A DNA stretch of 64,000 nucleotides from Pontibacter sp. HSC-36F09 (lineage in GTDB: Bacteria; Bacteroidota; Bacteroidia; Cytophagales; Hymenobacteraceae), in contig NZ_JALKAA010000003.1 of NCBI RefSeq assembly GCF_024171605.1, positions 434,001 to 498,000 on the forward strand. The letters are read 5' to 3'. Shown here one piece after another: positions 8,823 to 18,049 of this stretch. The translations under genes and the position numbers were made by a program. The number at the start of each line of letters is the position of its first letter. Position 1 is the first letter of the stretch. The notes under the pieces are model-generated. The model ran no database searches, was not told the DNA's origin, and saw nothing but the letters and a program-made list of their open reading frames with translations.

Positions 8823-9224
8823 CCATTCGGTTTATTTCACGAAGTATACGGAAAGAATCTGAAGACAATCTGTTTCGAAGCTTCGGAAGGCAGGTATAGG
8901 CCAATACGTGCGGACACTGCCATAGGTATATATAATATCTCAAGGTATACCATTAACCATTTCGGAGGAAGGAGACTGCTGGATCAAGGTATAGCCCAAT
9001 GCCGTCAAATTAAGCACTTTTCTGTCATTTCGAACTGGGGGTGGAGGCACTCTATTAGTGAGAAATCTGGAATATAGCCAAGGTCTTGAAATAAATCAGA
9101 TCTTTCCTATCGTCGAGATGAAGCTTGAATTGATCATTGCTTATTTGACGGAATAAGGTATAGCCCGACTTTCTCCTGACTTCGGGAAAACACAAATTGC
9201 TCCAGGTCTAAGGGCTGTCCTGGG
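8823..9224. other. Intergenic stretch rich in GGTATA copies
   Basis: About 400 bases without a convincing gene, upstream of the response regulator and downstream of the PBP gene. It holds at least five GGTATA hexamers (near 8892, 8924, 8943, 8986 and 9154), three of them in the octamer AGGTATAG. It must also contain the promoter of the two-component operon, which I could not place. Confidence 0.6.
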
Positions 9225-11732
9225 TTAGAACCAGCGAATTTTCCGGTTCTTTTTCTCTTCCTGCCTACGCTTTTTTTCTTCCTTTTTTCTTTCGCGGTTG
9301 CTCTTGGCCTGGTTTTTCCAGTCTTCGTAGGTTTTCACGACCGTGTCGGCAATCCGGTCAAAGATGTTTTCCGGTTCCGGTGGACCTTCGCGGTAAGACG
9401 GGCAGCTTACCATTTCTTGCAGGTGAGAAGGGAGAGGAGCAAATCGGCCGGTCCGAAGACTGGCAAACTCTTTGTCCTGCGCCACGCGACGCATATACTC
9501 TCCCCATACAGGCATGGCTGTGCGAGATCCTTGTCCCTCGGTGATCGTTCTGAACCTGACCTTCGGACTTTCTGCCCCAACCCAAACGCCTGTGACCAGT
9601 TCCGGGGTGATGCCGATGAACCAGCCATCGGCATGCTCCTGCGAGGTGCCTGTTTTACCGGCAATGTCCATGCGCAAGCCATACTCTGTCCGCAGGCGGG
9701 CAGCGCTGCCTTCTTCTACTACACCCTGTAGCAGGTGCAGCATAACGGCCGCGTTGTCGCGCGACAGCACACGCTGTGTGCCACTTCGGCTACGGTGCTG
9801 GTGAATGACACGGCTTTGCCGGTCCTCAATACGATCAATGTAAATGGGTGCTGTTTTATAACCCCCATTGGCAAAGGCCGCATAGGCGCTCACCATTTCC
9901 AGCAGCGAAAGGTCAGCGGTGCCCAGGGCCAGCGAAGGTACCCGTGGCAGGTCTTGTTGTATGCCCATACGCTTAGCTAGTGCCACGGTCCGGTCAACCC
10001 CGGTCTCGAGGATCAGGTGTGCAGATATGGTGTTCACCGATTGGGCCAGGGCACCCCGCATGGTATACTCTCCGCCGTACTGTCCGTTGGAGTTTCGGGG
10101 TGACCAGTCCTCATATTCCGGGTAGGTGGTGAGCTCGTTCGGGAAATAATCGCAGGGCTTTATACCTTTCTCCAGCGCAGCGGCATACACAAAAGGCTTG
10201 AACGTGGAGCCCACCTGGCGCCGGGAGCGCACATGGTCATATTTAAAAGCATGGTGGTTGATGCCGCCCACCCAGGCGCGCACAAATCCCGTGGCAGGCT
10301 CCATTGACAAGAGTCCAGTGTTCAGGAAGCGCTGGTAATATTGCAGCGAGTCCATTGGCGTCATGGGCTTGGTGGTGCTGCCTTTCCAGTTAAATACCTG
10401 CATGTTGACGGGCTGCCGGAAGTTTTCCAGTATTTCGGCTTCATCCGCACCACCTGCTTTTAGTTTTTTGTAACGGTCAGAGCGCTGCATGGCCAGCTGA
10501 ATAACCGAGGCATCGGAGCCCCATGGTTTGCGGCCTTTCCAGTGTGTATCAAACTGCTGCTGCAGCTGGGCCATTTTTTTGCGCACTGCCTGTTCGGCAT
10601 GCCGCTGCATACGCGAGTCAATTGTGGTGTAGATCTTGAGTCCGTCTGTGTACAGGTTGTAGGGCTGACCATTCTGCTTGCGTTGTGTAGCGGCCCACTG
10701 CATGAGTTCCTGCCGAAGTTGCTCCCGGAAATAAGGAGCCACCCCGTCGTTGTGGGTGATATAGCGGTAGTTTAGCTTAAGCGGTATTTTCTTCAGAGAA
10801 TCAGCTTGTTGTGGTGTAAGATAATTATACTTGGCCATTTGGCTAAGTACCACATTACGACGCTGCAGCGAGCGCTCCGGGTACAGGCGAGGGTTATAAC
10901 TGGTAGTCGCTTTCAGCATACCGATCAGCACAGCGGCCTGCTCTGTCTTGAGCGAGTCGGCGGTTGTATTGAAAAATCGTCGGGAAGACCGCTCGATGCC
11001 GTAGAGATTGCCTCCCATGGGCACTGTATTCAGGTATAGCTCCAGTAATTCCTGCTTGGAGTAGATGCTTTCGAGCTTGCGCGCGATGATGATCTCGCGC
11101 AGCTTATTGATCGGCATTTCCCAGATACGGCGGCCTTTGCGCGGAAAAAGGTTCTTGGCCAACTGTTGGCTCAAGGTACTGCCCCCGCCGGCACTTTCCT
11201 GACCCATCAGCAGCGTCTTCACAAACACACGCGCTAAGCTTCGGGCGTCCACGCCGCTGTGCTCGTAAAAGCGCACGTCTTCGGTCGCAACCAGAGCATC
11301 GATGGCAACGGGCGCAATATCGTCATAGCGAATGTTGGTGCGGTCCTGAATGTAGTAGCGACCCAGTAGCACATTGTCAGCAGAGTATACCTCAGAGGCC
11401 GTGTTGTTCTGGATCGCTTTCAGTTGCGCGCGAGAGGGTATGGCGCCGCCCACTATACCTGTGAACACGGTAAGGTAGAAGATCGTGAAAGCGAGTACAA
11501 GAAAAAGAGCACTCTTCAGGGCAAAACGCAGGATAGCGCGCATATCTGACATGCGTGGCTTCAGGGGGTTAAACTGACGTATAGCTTGTCCTTTCTGCTG
11601 CCAGTATGTGGCTGTGAATTTGGGCTGCTGGCTCTTAAAAAAGAGGCGAAACTGTGTGCCCAGAAAGGTGAGAACAGGTACAAGGAGACCGTAAGTGATT
11701 AATTTTATTAGCTTTACGAGCAAACGCTTCAT
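9225..11732 (-). CDS. Class A penicillin-binding protein (transglycosylase/transpeptidase, PBP1A type)
   Basis: An 835-residue bifunctional peptidoglycan synthase. An N-terminal membrane segment lies at about 70-95 (LKSALFLVLAFTIFYLTVF). The GT51 domain has motif 1 ATEDVRFYEHSGVD with the catalytic Glu and motif 2 GGSTLSQQLAKNLF. The transpeptidase has the SxxK nucleophile motif in RQVGSTFKPFVY (about 510), SVN, and AGKTGTSQE (KTG). The C-terminus ends in a very basic and acidic tail (NRERKKEEKKRRQEEKKNRK). It polymerises and cross-links the cell wall at the outer face of the inner membrane. The start lies only 6 bases after the stop of a small, apparently frameshifted gene on the same strand. 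Confidence 0.96.
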   Translation of the reverse strand: MKRLLVKLIKLITYGLLVPVLTFLGTQFRLFFKSQQPKFTATYWQQKGQAIRQFNPLKPRMSDMRAILRFALKSALFLVLAFTIFYLTVFTGIVGGAIPSRAQLKAIQNNTASEVYSADNVLLGRYYIQDRTNIRYDDIAPVAIDALVATEDVRFYEHSGVDARSLARVFVKTLLMGQESAGGGSTLSQQLAKNLFPRKGRRIWEMPINKLREIIIARKLESIYSKQELLELYLNTVPMGGNLYGIERSSRRFFNTTADSLKTEQAAVLIGMLKATTSYNPRLYPERSLQRRNVVLSQMAKYNYLTPQQADSLKKIPLKLNYRYITHNDGVAPYFREQLRQELMQWAATQRKQNGQPYNLYTDGLKIYTTIDSRMQRHAEQAVRKKMAQLQQQFDTHWKGRKPWGSDASVIQLAMQRSDRYKKLKAGGADEAEILENFRQPVNMQVFNWKGSTTKPMTPMDSLQYYQRFLNTGLLSMEPATGFVRAWVGGINHHAFKYDHVRSRRQVGSTFKPFVYAAALEKGIKPCDYFPNELTTYPEYEDWSPRNSNGQYGGEYTMRGALAQSVNTISAHLILETGVDRTVALAKRMGIQQDLPRVPSLALGTADLSLLEMVSAYAAFANGGYKTAPIYIDRIEDRQSRVIHQHRSRSGTQRVLSRDNAAVMLHLLQGVVEEGSAARLRTEYGLRMDIAGKTGTSQEHADGWFIGITPELVTGVWVGAESPKVRFRTITEGQGSRTAMPVWGEYMRRVAQDKEFASLRTGRFAPLPSHLQEMVSCPSYREGPPEPENIFDRIADTVVKTYEDWKNQAKSNRERKKEEKKRRQEEKKNRKIRWF

Positions 11733-11738
11733 ATAAGA

Positions 11739-11868
11739 TTAGTTTTGCACAACTGCTGCGGCAGCTGCAGCCAAAAGGCAGGCAATAACCACGCCATACC
11801 TTGCCTTGTTTTTCAGAGGCCATACGAGAGAAATACTCTTCAGGACGTCCGGTTTTGGCAATTGCCAT
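11739..11868 (-). pseudogene. Small membrane protein gene with an apparent single-base frameshift
   Basis: From ATG at 11868 the frame reads MAIAKTGRPEEYFSRMASEK and then turns into an unlikely Cys-rich sequence that runs through the PBP start. One frame over, the same DNA reads KNKARYGVVIACLLA and then an Ala/Val stretch, VVQN and a stop at 11739, a convincing membrane segment. The two halves join smoothly if the run of five A (five T on the plus strand, 11809-11813) had one more base. It may be a sequencing error, a real inactivation, or slippage on the homopolymer. It sits 6 bases upstream of the PBP gene on the same strand. No family recognised. Confidence 0.5.
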
Positions 11869-12206
11869 GGCTAATAACGCAATAAGACCACATAATATTC
11901 ATTTTTCTCTGGCGTATTAAAACTCCTGTGTACAATAACTCTCTTGTTTTAACTCCCATCAAAACTAAACAGCACGTGCTATTTAGCAGCTCATCTTATA
12001 AAAACAGAAAACTCCCTGAAACTAAAAAGCCTTTAACTGAAGATTAGTTAAAGGCCTAATTTACTGGTGATTTTGTGAGAAAACGTCAGGTATAACAGTA
12101 CGCAATTCTAATGTCGGGAGATCAGATTTTAGAACAGCTGTTGTAATTGATAAGGCAGACTATACAAACTTCCATTCAGAAAGAATCCTTAACTAAGCAA
12201 AAGAAC
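11869..12206. other. Intergenic stretch between the small membrane gene and the STAS-like gene
   Basis: About 340 AT-rich bases with no supported gene. It holds a hairpin (listed separately) and one AGGTATA hexamer near 12090. It should also contain the promoter for the small gene and PBP, which I could not place. Confidence 0.5.
12024..12058 (-). terminator. Probable terminator on the minus strand
   Basis: GCCTTTAACT and AGTTAAAGGC form a perfect 10-bp stem; on the minus strand it is followed by TTTTTAG. It lies about 150 bases beyond the end of the STAS-like gene, an unusually long distance. Confidence 0.55.
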
Positions 12207-13232
12207 TTAATCTTGCTCCAACCAATCCAATGCATCTTCTTCTGCCAAAAAGTATTGTGCCTGATGGTCTATTGCGGCCTGCTTCAGCTTTTTGCCAATA
12301 TTTTCGCTGCTCATTTGCTGCAGGGCATCAGCTGAGGTGATCACTGCCAGCTTTCTCAGATTCATTTTAGGTAGCATTTGCTGCGATGTAGTGATCAGCC
12401 AACCCTGGTCTTCGAGTGTGAGCACGCCGAGGCGCTGGTTATTGAGCAACAAGCGCTCTAGGCGATGCGCTACCAGGGCGCGTCCCGCCTTCAGCATTCC
12501 GTAGCGGTATTGACGGCTTTGTGGTGCCTTCTTCCAGCGAATATGCATCAGGCTTTTCGCCTTATCCAGCAGTATAGACACAAAATCGGTTTCGATGGTG
12601 ATCAGATCCGGAAGGGGCTCCGGTATACTGGTGGGATTGCCCTGTTGGGCAGGTGCAACCGGTACGGAGGCATGTCCCTTGGCCTTCAGACCCGCGCGTA
12701 TAAGCTTCAGGTTAAAATGGAGGGGTATTTGAATAAATTCTTCGTTGACGATCGCCTTGTAGTTGTCCCGCAGCAGCCAGCGCAAGCCTTCTTCCCAGTT
12801 ATCAAATAAACAGGCTTCGTAGGGCATTTCCCCCAGGGTGAGCAAGGTCTGTCGCATCATAGTATTCATCTCGCTGGGTACCACGCGGGCCACCCGCCGG
12901 ATGGAGGTATACTGCAGTGCGTCGTACATGAATTTCTTCGCCCATTGCTGATCCTCTGTCGTTACATTGTATTCGGCAGGTATTTCAACCAGCAAAAGTT
13001 CTGCTTTAAGAATAGCTGTAGCACGTGCCAGCAAACGAATCGACTGCTTTAGTTCAGCAGAAGTAGTAAAGCGGTTCCATTTTGCACAAAGCAGCTTGTA
13101 ATGCGGACAAAAACTTACGGAAAGGATGTCAGTCTCATGCTCGGTTGTGGGTGAATAAGATGATTTAAAACCAGCATACTGAGGCAATAGATTTTTTGAA
13201 ATATTGGTACTCATATTCATCATTTGTTTCAT
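12207..13232 (-). CDS. Protein with two tandem STAS/SpoIIAA-like domains (hypothetical)
   Basis: A 341-residue cytoplasmic protein without signal peptide. I see two related halves: residues of about 33-165 (ILSVSFCPHYKLLCAKW, LLLVEIPAEYN, RVARVVPSEM, ACLFDNWEEGLRWLL) and about 215-341 (FVSILLDKAKSLMHIRW, LGVLTLEDQGWLITT, LRKLAVITSADALQQ, QYFLAEEDALDWL). Each has a strand-helix-strand pattern ending in an acidic 'xxALxWL' motif, as in the SpoIIAA-like/STAS proteins of this order. Those usually have one domain; here it is doubled. No enzymatic residues are apparent. It is divergent from mqo. Function unknown; a role in signalling or membrane association would be inference. Confidence 0.65.
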   Translation of the reverse strand: MKQMMNMSTNISKNLLPQYAGFKSSYSPTTEHETDILSVSFCPHYKLLCAKWNRFTTSAELKQSIRLLARATAILKAELLLVEIPAEYNVTTEDQQWAKKFMYDALQYTSIRRVARVVPSEMNTMMRQTLLTLGEMPYEACLFDNWEEGLRWLLRDNYKAIVNEEFIQIPLHFNLKLIRAGLKAKGHASVPVAPAQQGNPTSIPEPLPDLITIETDFVSILLDKAKSLMHIRWKKAPQSRQYRYGMLKAGRALVAHRLERLLLNNQRLGVLTLEDQGWLITTSQQMLPKMNLRKLAVITSADALQQMSSENIGKKLKQAAIDHQAQYFLAEEDALDWLEQD

Positions 13233-13516
13233 AAGACAGGAATCCTGTCAGTAGGTATAGGCAGCGGGGTATTGTAGTTCAATGCATTAGCAACCGCAAT
13301 ATAAGTATTTGAGTTCAAGGAATTTATAATTTTATGTGGGTTGCTCTTTATACCGTTCGCTACAGATTCATTCACTGGCAAAATCCGGCTGTTCACCTGA
13401 TGCCAGCAAACATTGACCATCAATACGATCCTCCAACAAAGCCAAAAAATTTCAATTCAGCATACCCATTACAGCTCGCTGCGTAGTATACTTTCTAAAC
13501 TACTAAGCTGAAATTT

Positions 13517-15040
13517 ATGAGAAAGGAACGTAGATTGCCTGATATTTCGGAGACGGATGTTGTACTGATTGGTGCTGGAATAATGAGCGCTACGCTGGGT
13601 ATGATGTTAAAGGAACTACAGCCCGATTTGCGGATCACGGTACTCGAAAGGCTTGATGTAGCAGCAGCAGAAAGCTCCGACGCCTGGAACAATGCCGGAA
13701 CGGGCCATGCTGCTTTCTGTGAGCTAAACTACACCCCAGAAAAAGCCGACGGCAGCATCGATATCGCCAAAGCAGTCAGTATTTCCGAATCGTTTGAAAT
13801 ATCGCGGCAGTTCTGGTCCTACCTCATACAGGAAAATATGATCGACCTTCCGGGTAATTTTATCAATAGTATTCCGCACATGAGTTTTGTGTGGGGTGAT
13901 GACAATGTCAATTATCTCCGGAAGCGCCATGCCGCCCTCACTTCCTGCCATCTTTTTGAAGGTATGGAGTATACAGAAGACCTGGATGAGCTGAAGCGCT
14001 GGATGCCGCTGGTGATGGACGGACGTGACCCGCTCGAGAAAGTGGCAGCCACACGCATGGACCTAGGCACAGATGTGAATTTTGGGGCGCTGACCCGCTC
14101 TATGTTTGAGCGACTGGGCAAAATGGAAGGGGTAAACCTGTACTTCGGCTACGATGTTCGTAAACTAAAGCAGCGGCCTGACAACAGTTGGAGTGTTCGT
14201 GTTCGACATCGGGAATCAAGAGATAAGCACAGGGTAAGCGGAAATTTTGTTTTTATTGGGGCAGGTGGAGGTTCTTTACCCTTGCTGCTGAAGTCAGGTA
14301 TACCTGAAGGAGAAGGTTTTGGGGGCTTTCCGGTAAGCGGCCAGTGGCTCAAATGCATTAACCCGGATGTAATTGAGCAGCACAAGGCCAAGGTATACGG
14401 CAAAGCTTCTGTAGGCTCCCCGCCCATGTCGGTGCCGCACCTGGATACCCGCTTCATCAATGGCAAGCGCGAACTGCTTTTTGGGCCTTATGCCGGCTTC
14501 ACCACCAAGTTTCTAAAAAACGGTTCTTTCTTCGATCTGCCGCTGTCCATCAAAGTAAATAACCTACGTCCGATGCTGTCTGCCGGCGTAAAGAACATCC
14601 CACTCACGCAATACCTGATTGACCAGGTGCTACAATCATCAGATGAACGGCTAGAGGCGCTACGTCAATACTACCCGGAGGCAAGGGGCGAGGACTGGAA
14701 ACTGGAAGTGGCCGGGCAGCGGGTGCAGGTAATTAAAAAGGACCCGGAGCATGGCGGTGTGCTGGAGTTCGGTACTGAGGTAGTTGCTGGTGCTGACGGG
14801 TCGTTGGCGGCGCTGCTGGGGGCGTCTCCGGGGGCTTCCACAGCTGTTTCCATTATGATCAACCTGCTGCACCGCTGTTTTCCGGAGAAGATGCAATCAG
14901 CAGCCTGGCAGCAGAAGCTGAAGCAGATGATTCCGTCGTATGGGGAGTCGCTGGCCGATGATGCTGCGCTGCTCCACAGAGTACGCAGCTGGACCGGCGA
15001 GGTGCTCGGTTTGCAGAAAACGGTAAAGGGCAAGGTATAG
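13517..15040 (+). CDS. mqo: Malate:quinone oxidoreductase
   Basis: A 507-residue FAD enzyme that oxidises malate to oxaloacetate and passes electrons to the quinone pool at the inner face of the membrane, a bypass of malate dehydrogenase in the TCA cycle. The FAD-binding glycine motif is VVLIGAGIMSATLG (about residues 14-27); typical Mqo signatures follow: SSDAWNNAGTGHAAFCELNYTP, LDTRFINGKRELLFGPYAG, and a C-terminal ASPGASTAVSIM. Length matches the family. The stop codon TAG lies inside an AAGGTATAG copy of the window-wide octamer motif. A bidirectional terminator lies about 180 bases downstream. Confidence 0.96.
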   Translation: MRKERRLPDISETDVVLIGAGIMSATLGMMLKELQPDLRITVLERLDVAAAESSDAWNNAGTGHAAFCELNYTPEKADGSIDIAKAVSISESFEISRQFWSYLIQENMIDLPGNFINSIPHMSFVWGDDNVNYLRKRHAALTSCHLFEGMEYTEDLDELKRWMPLVMDGRDPLEKVAATRMDLGTDVNFGALTRSMFERLGKMEGVNLYFGYDVRKLKQRPDNSWSVRVRHRESRDKHRVSGNFVFIGAGGGSLPLLLKSGIPEGEGFGGFPVSGQWLKCINPDVIEQHKAKVYGKASVGSPPMSVPHLDTRFINGKRELLFGPYAGFTTKFLKNGSFFDLPLSIKVNNLRPMLSAGVKNIPLTQYLIDQVLQSSDERLEALRQYYPEARGEDWKLEVAGQRVQVIKKDPEHGGVLEFGTEVVAGADGSLAALLGASPGASTAVSIMINLLHRCFPEKMQSAAWQQKLKQMIPSYGESLADDAALLHRVRSWTGEVLGLQKTVKGKV

Positions 15041-15222
15041 CTCGGGGAAATTGTCAGTGCTATACCTGCTGCTCAGTCTGTCCACACAATTTGGTTGGCG
15101 ATGTATTCTTATACCTGCCGGACAAGCTAGGTGAAGGCAAATCACATAAGGTTCATAAGTATTCTACTTCTATACCTGATAGTGAGGTATAGCCAGCTGT
15201 TCCGGTTCGATACTTACAACAC

Positions 15223-15260
15223 AAAAAGCCCTCCCGATAGCTCGATCGGGAGGGCTTTTT
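15223..15260. terminator. Bidirectional terminator between mqo and the M13 peptidase
   Basis: AAAAAGCCCTCCCGAT pairs perfectly with ATCGGGAGGGCTTTTT around a 6-base loop. It can stop transcription from both convergent genes. Confidence 0.9.
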
Positions 15261-15277
15261 CATAGGCAGAGCGCCAA

Positions 15278-17383
15278 TTACCAGATTCTGATTCTTTCTT
15301 CCGGCGATTTGTACAGCTTGTCACCTGGCTTCACATTAAAGGCCTTATACCAGGCATCCATGTTCACCGGCGCACCAATTGTGCGGTACATGCCTGGTGA
15401 GTGCGAATCTGTCAGGATCAACTGGGCAGCAGTTTCAGGCAGGATATTCGTTCTCCATACCTGTGCCCAGGCCAGGAAGAAACGCTGATCCGGCGTGAAA
15501 CCGTCAATTTTCTTCTTGCCCTTGCCTTGCTTGGTCATTTTAAAGGCTTCGTAAGCAGCACTCAGGCCACCCAGGTCACCAATGTTTTCACCCAGTGTCA
15601 GCTTACCATTCACATGGATGGAATCCAGCACGGTATAGCCATTGTACTGCGCAACCAATTGGTCAGCTTTCTCCTGGAAACGGGCGCGGTCTGCATCCGT
15701 CCACCAGTTGCGCAGGTTACCGTCTTTGTCGTACTGGCTGCCGGAGTCATCGAAACCGTGGGAGATCTCGTGGCCGATCACAGCACCAATACCACCGTAG
15801 TTCACCGCGTCATCAGCATTCGGGTCGAAGAACGGGAACTGTAGGATACCGGCCGGGAACACGATCTCGTTCATCACCGGGCTGTAGTAGGCGTTCACGG
15901 TAGGAGGTGTCATACCCCACTTGGTTCTGTCAACTGGTTTGCCCAGCTGGCTGATCATGTCGTTGTAACCCCACTGGCCGGCGTTGCGCACGTTCTGGAA
16001 GAAAGCATTGCGGTTTACTTCCAGTCCATCATAGGTTTTCCACTTTTCTGGGTAGCCCACTTTCGGACGGAAGGTAGCCAGTTTAGCCAGGGCTTTATCC
16101 TTTGTTTCGGCAGACATCCAGTCCAGACCTTTGATGCGGATCTCGTAGGCTTTGATCAGGTTAGCGATCATTTCGTCCATACGGGCTTTCGCTTCCGGCT
16201 TAAAGTGTTTCTCTACATAGAGTTGGCCAAGTAGCTCACCTATAGTGCCATCTGTCAGCTGCGACATGCGCTGCCAGCGTGGTGTCTGTACCTTCTGGCC
16301 AGATAGTGTCTGGGTGAACGCGAAGTTCGCATCTACAAAGTCAGAGCTCAGGTATGGCGCTGCAGACTTGAGTACGTTGAACTGAAGATAAGTCTGCCAG
16401 TCGGCTACCGGCGTAGCGGTTAGCATACCATTTAGCTCCGTGAAGAACCTTGGATTGTTTACCAGGATCGTGTCTTCACCGGTTACTTTCAGCTCCGTCA
16501 TCAGCTGCTTCCAGTCCATGTTTGGCGTGGTTTTGCTGAAGTCGGCTACGGCAAATTTGTTGTAGGTCTTGTGCGGGTCACGCATCTCTACACGGGCCAT
16601 CTGCGCGGCTGCCATTTTCTTTTCGATGTTGAAGATGGTCTCGGCGTTTTTCTTCGCAGCAGCCTCGTCTGTACCTGTCAGGGTGAAAAGCTTGGTGATG
16701 TAGGTTTTGTAGGCATCCTGAATGCGGGTGCTTCTTGCATCATTCTTCAGGTAATAGTCACGGTCTGGCAGGGTAGTACCGCCCTGGCTCAGTTGCGGGA
16801 TCATCACCTCTACGTTCTTGCGGTCCTGGCCTACATAGAAGCCAAACATTGGGGCAGCGGCACCTGTGCTACGCAGTGTTGCTACTTCATGCAGCACACC
16901 GTTCACATCCTGTATACCTTTGATGCGCTCCAGGTCAGCTTTGATAGGGGTATAGCCGAGCTTCTCGATGGCAGCGCTGTCCATGGCAGCGGCATAGAAG
17001 TCACCCACGCGGCGTTCTACCGAACTGGCCGGTGCGCTAGTTTTGGCTGCAGCGTCTTTCAGGATTGTGCGAACAGCGATGATGTTGAAGTCGCGCAGCT
17101 GGTTGAAACTACCCCAGCGGGTTTCCTTGGCAGGCACCGGGTTGTTATTCAGCCAAACGCCATTAGCGTAGGTATAGAAATCGTTGCCAGGCTTCACGCT
17201 CAGATCCATGTTCGACTTGTCGATGAACTTGGCCTGGCTGGCAGGTTTGCCGCCGTTCTGGGCCGTCGCCTCAAGAGAGCAGAAAGTTGCCGCGCCGAAA
17301 AGCAAAAGTCTCAGGCGGTTTTTCCAGACAGACGACTCTCTCACGGTCTGAGACAGATTAGTAGTGTCTTTTGTGTTTTTCAT
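15278..17383 (-). CDS. M13 family (neprilysin-like) metallopeptidase, exported
   Basis: A 701-residue zinc endopeptidase. The N-terminal region up to TAQNGG is a signal-type segment (LLLFGAATFCSLEATAQ). The M13 N-terminal domain begins at SVKPGNDFYTYANGVWLNNNP. Catalytic motifs are NAYYSPVMNEIVFPAGIL (about 494), the zinc motif HEISH in VIGHEISHGFDD (about 534) and the third-ligand motif GENIGDLGG (about 595). The family cuts oligopeptides up to about 40 residues, here probably in the periplasm or outside. Start at 17383 gives a slightly long leader before the hydrophobic core; a later start is possible. Confidence 0.95.
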   Translation of the reverse strand: MKNTKDTTNLSQTVRESSVWKNRLRLLLFGAATFCSLEATAQNGGKPASQAKFIDKSNMDLSVKPGNDFYTYANGVWLNNNPVPAKETRWGSFNQLRDFNIIAVRTILKDAAAKTSAPASSVERRVGDFYAAAMDSAAIEKLGYTPIKADLERIKGIQDVNGVLHEVATLRSTGAAAPMFGFYVGQDRKNVEVMIPQLSQGGTTLPDRDYYLKNDARSTRIQDAYKTYITKLFTLTGTDEAAAKKNAETIFNIEKKMAAAQMARVEMRDPHKTYNKFAVADFSKTTPNMDWKQLMTELKVTGEDTILVNNPRFFTELNGMLTATPVADWQTYLQFNVLKSAAPYLSSDFVDANFAFTQTLSGQKVQTPRWQRMSQLTDGTIGELLGQLYVEKHFKPEAKARMDEMIANLIKAYEIRIKGLDWMSAETKDKALAKLATFRPKVGYPEKWKTYDGLEVNRNAFFQNVRNAGQWGYNDMISQLGKPVDRTKWGMTPPTVNAYYSPVMNEIVFPAGILQFPFFDPNADDAVNYGGIGAVIGHEISHGFDDSGSQYDKDGNLRNWWTDADRARFQEKADQLVAQYNGYTVLDSIHVNGKLTLGENIGDLGGLSAAYEAFKMTKQGKGKKKIDGFTPDQRFFLAWAQVWRTNILPETAAQLILTDSHSPGMYRTIGAPVNMDAWYKAFNVKPGDKLYKSPEERIRIW

Positions 17384-17590
17384 GTTAGATTGATTGTTTT
17401 AAAATGCTCAAACAGAAGTCCTGCTAGCAGGACTCTTTTGAATGGCCTAAAATAAGGCAAATAAGCGAAATAATGATGTTTATTTTTTGGGTAGCCCGTG
17501 TTAAGGCGTGTCTTACCTGTAACACAACAAGCCCGTTTTAAGTTTAGCAGTCAATTTTGGTGCCGTTAACCAAGTATCTTACAATAATAG

Positions 17591-18040
17591 CTAATGATTC
17601 ACTTGTCTGCTCATCAAGATCCGCGGACTTTGATCCAGGTAGTAATCTGTTACTTCTTCCAGCACGCTGAAACCAAGACGGGTATAGATGCTGATGCCGG
17701 CGGCATTGTCAGGGTGCACGGTCAGGTATAGGTTTGTTACACCCCGGGACTCCATTGTGGACATGGTAGCAGCCATCAGTTTCTCTCCAATGCGCTTGCC
17801 CCGGTGCGTTGGCAGCACACCAAGCGAGAGCAGCCAGCCCTTTTTGTTTTCATGGTCCAGATGCGACAACATATAGCCTACTACCACGCTTTCTGTTTCT
17901 GCTACCAGCAGGTAGTCGCCCGAGATATCATAGAGCTGGCGCAGCACAAAAAGCGGATAACTGTCGGCCCCGAACAAAAGCTGGTCAATTGCTTTTATAC
18001 CTTTCAGGTCGCTCAGTTCGGCTTTGCGGATGGTCAACAT
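17591..18040 (-). CDS. GNAT family N-acetyltransferase
   Basis: A 149-residue acetyltransferase of RimI-like size. The acetyl-CoA-binding motif A is visible as LGVLPTHRGKRIGEKLM (R/QxxGxG/A form RGKRIG), followed by the LTVHPDNAAGISIYTRLGF segment typical of the family's motif B. Substrate unknown. It starts 9 bases after the methyltransferase gene on the same strand, so the two are almost certainly co-transcribed. Confidence 0.9.
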   Translation of the reverse strand: MLTIRKAELSDLKGIKAIDQLLFGADSYPLFVLRQLYDISGDYLLVAETESVVVGYMLSHLDHENKKGWLLSLGVLPTHRGKRIGEKLMAATMSTMESRGVTNLYLTVHPDNAAGISIYTRLGFSVLEEVTDYYLDQSPRILMSRQVNH

Positions 18041-18049
18041 AGTATAGAC

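Noticed and set aside
11635..11868. Continuous 77-codon frame reading into the PBP gene
   Set aside because: After residue 20 the sequence becomes unlike a protein; the alternative frame gives a clear membrane segment ending before the PBP start, so a frameshifted short gene is a better reading.
16571..17455. Open frame of 294 codons on the plus strand
   Set aside because: It lies antisense inside the M13 peptidase gene, whose catalytic motifs prove the minus strand is coding.
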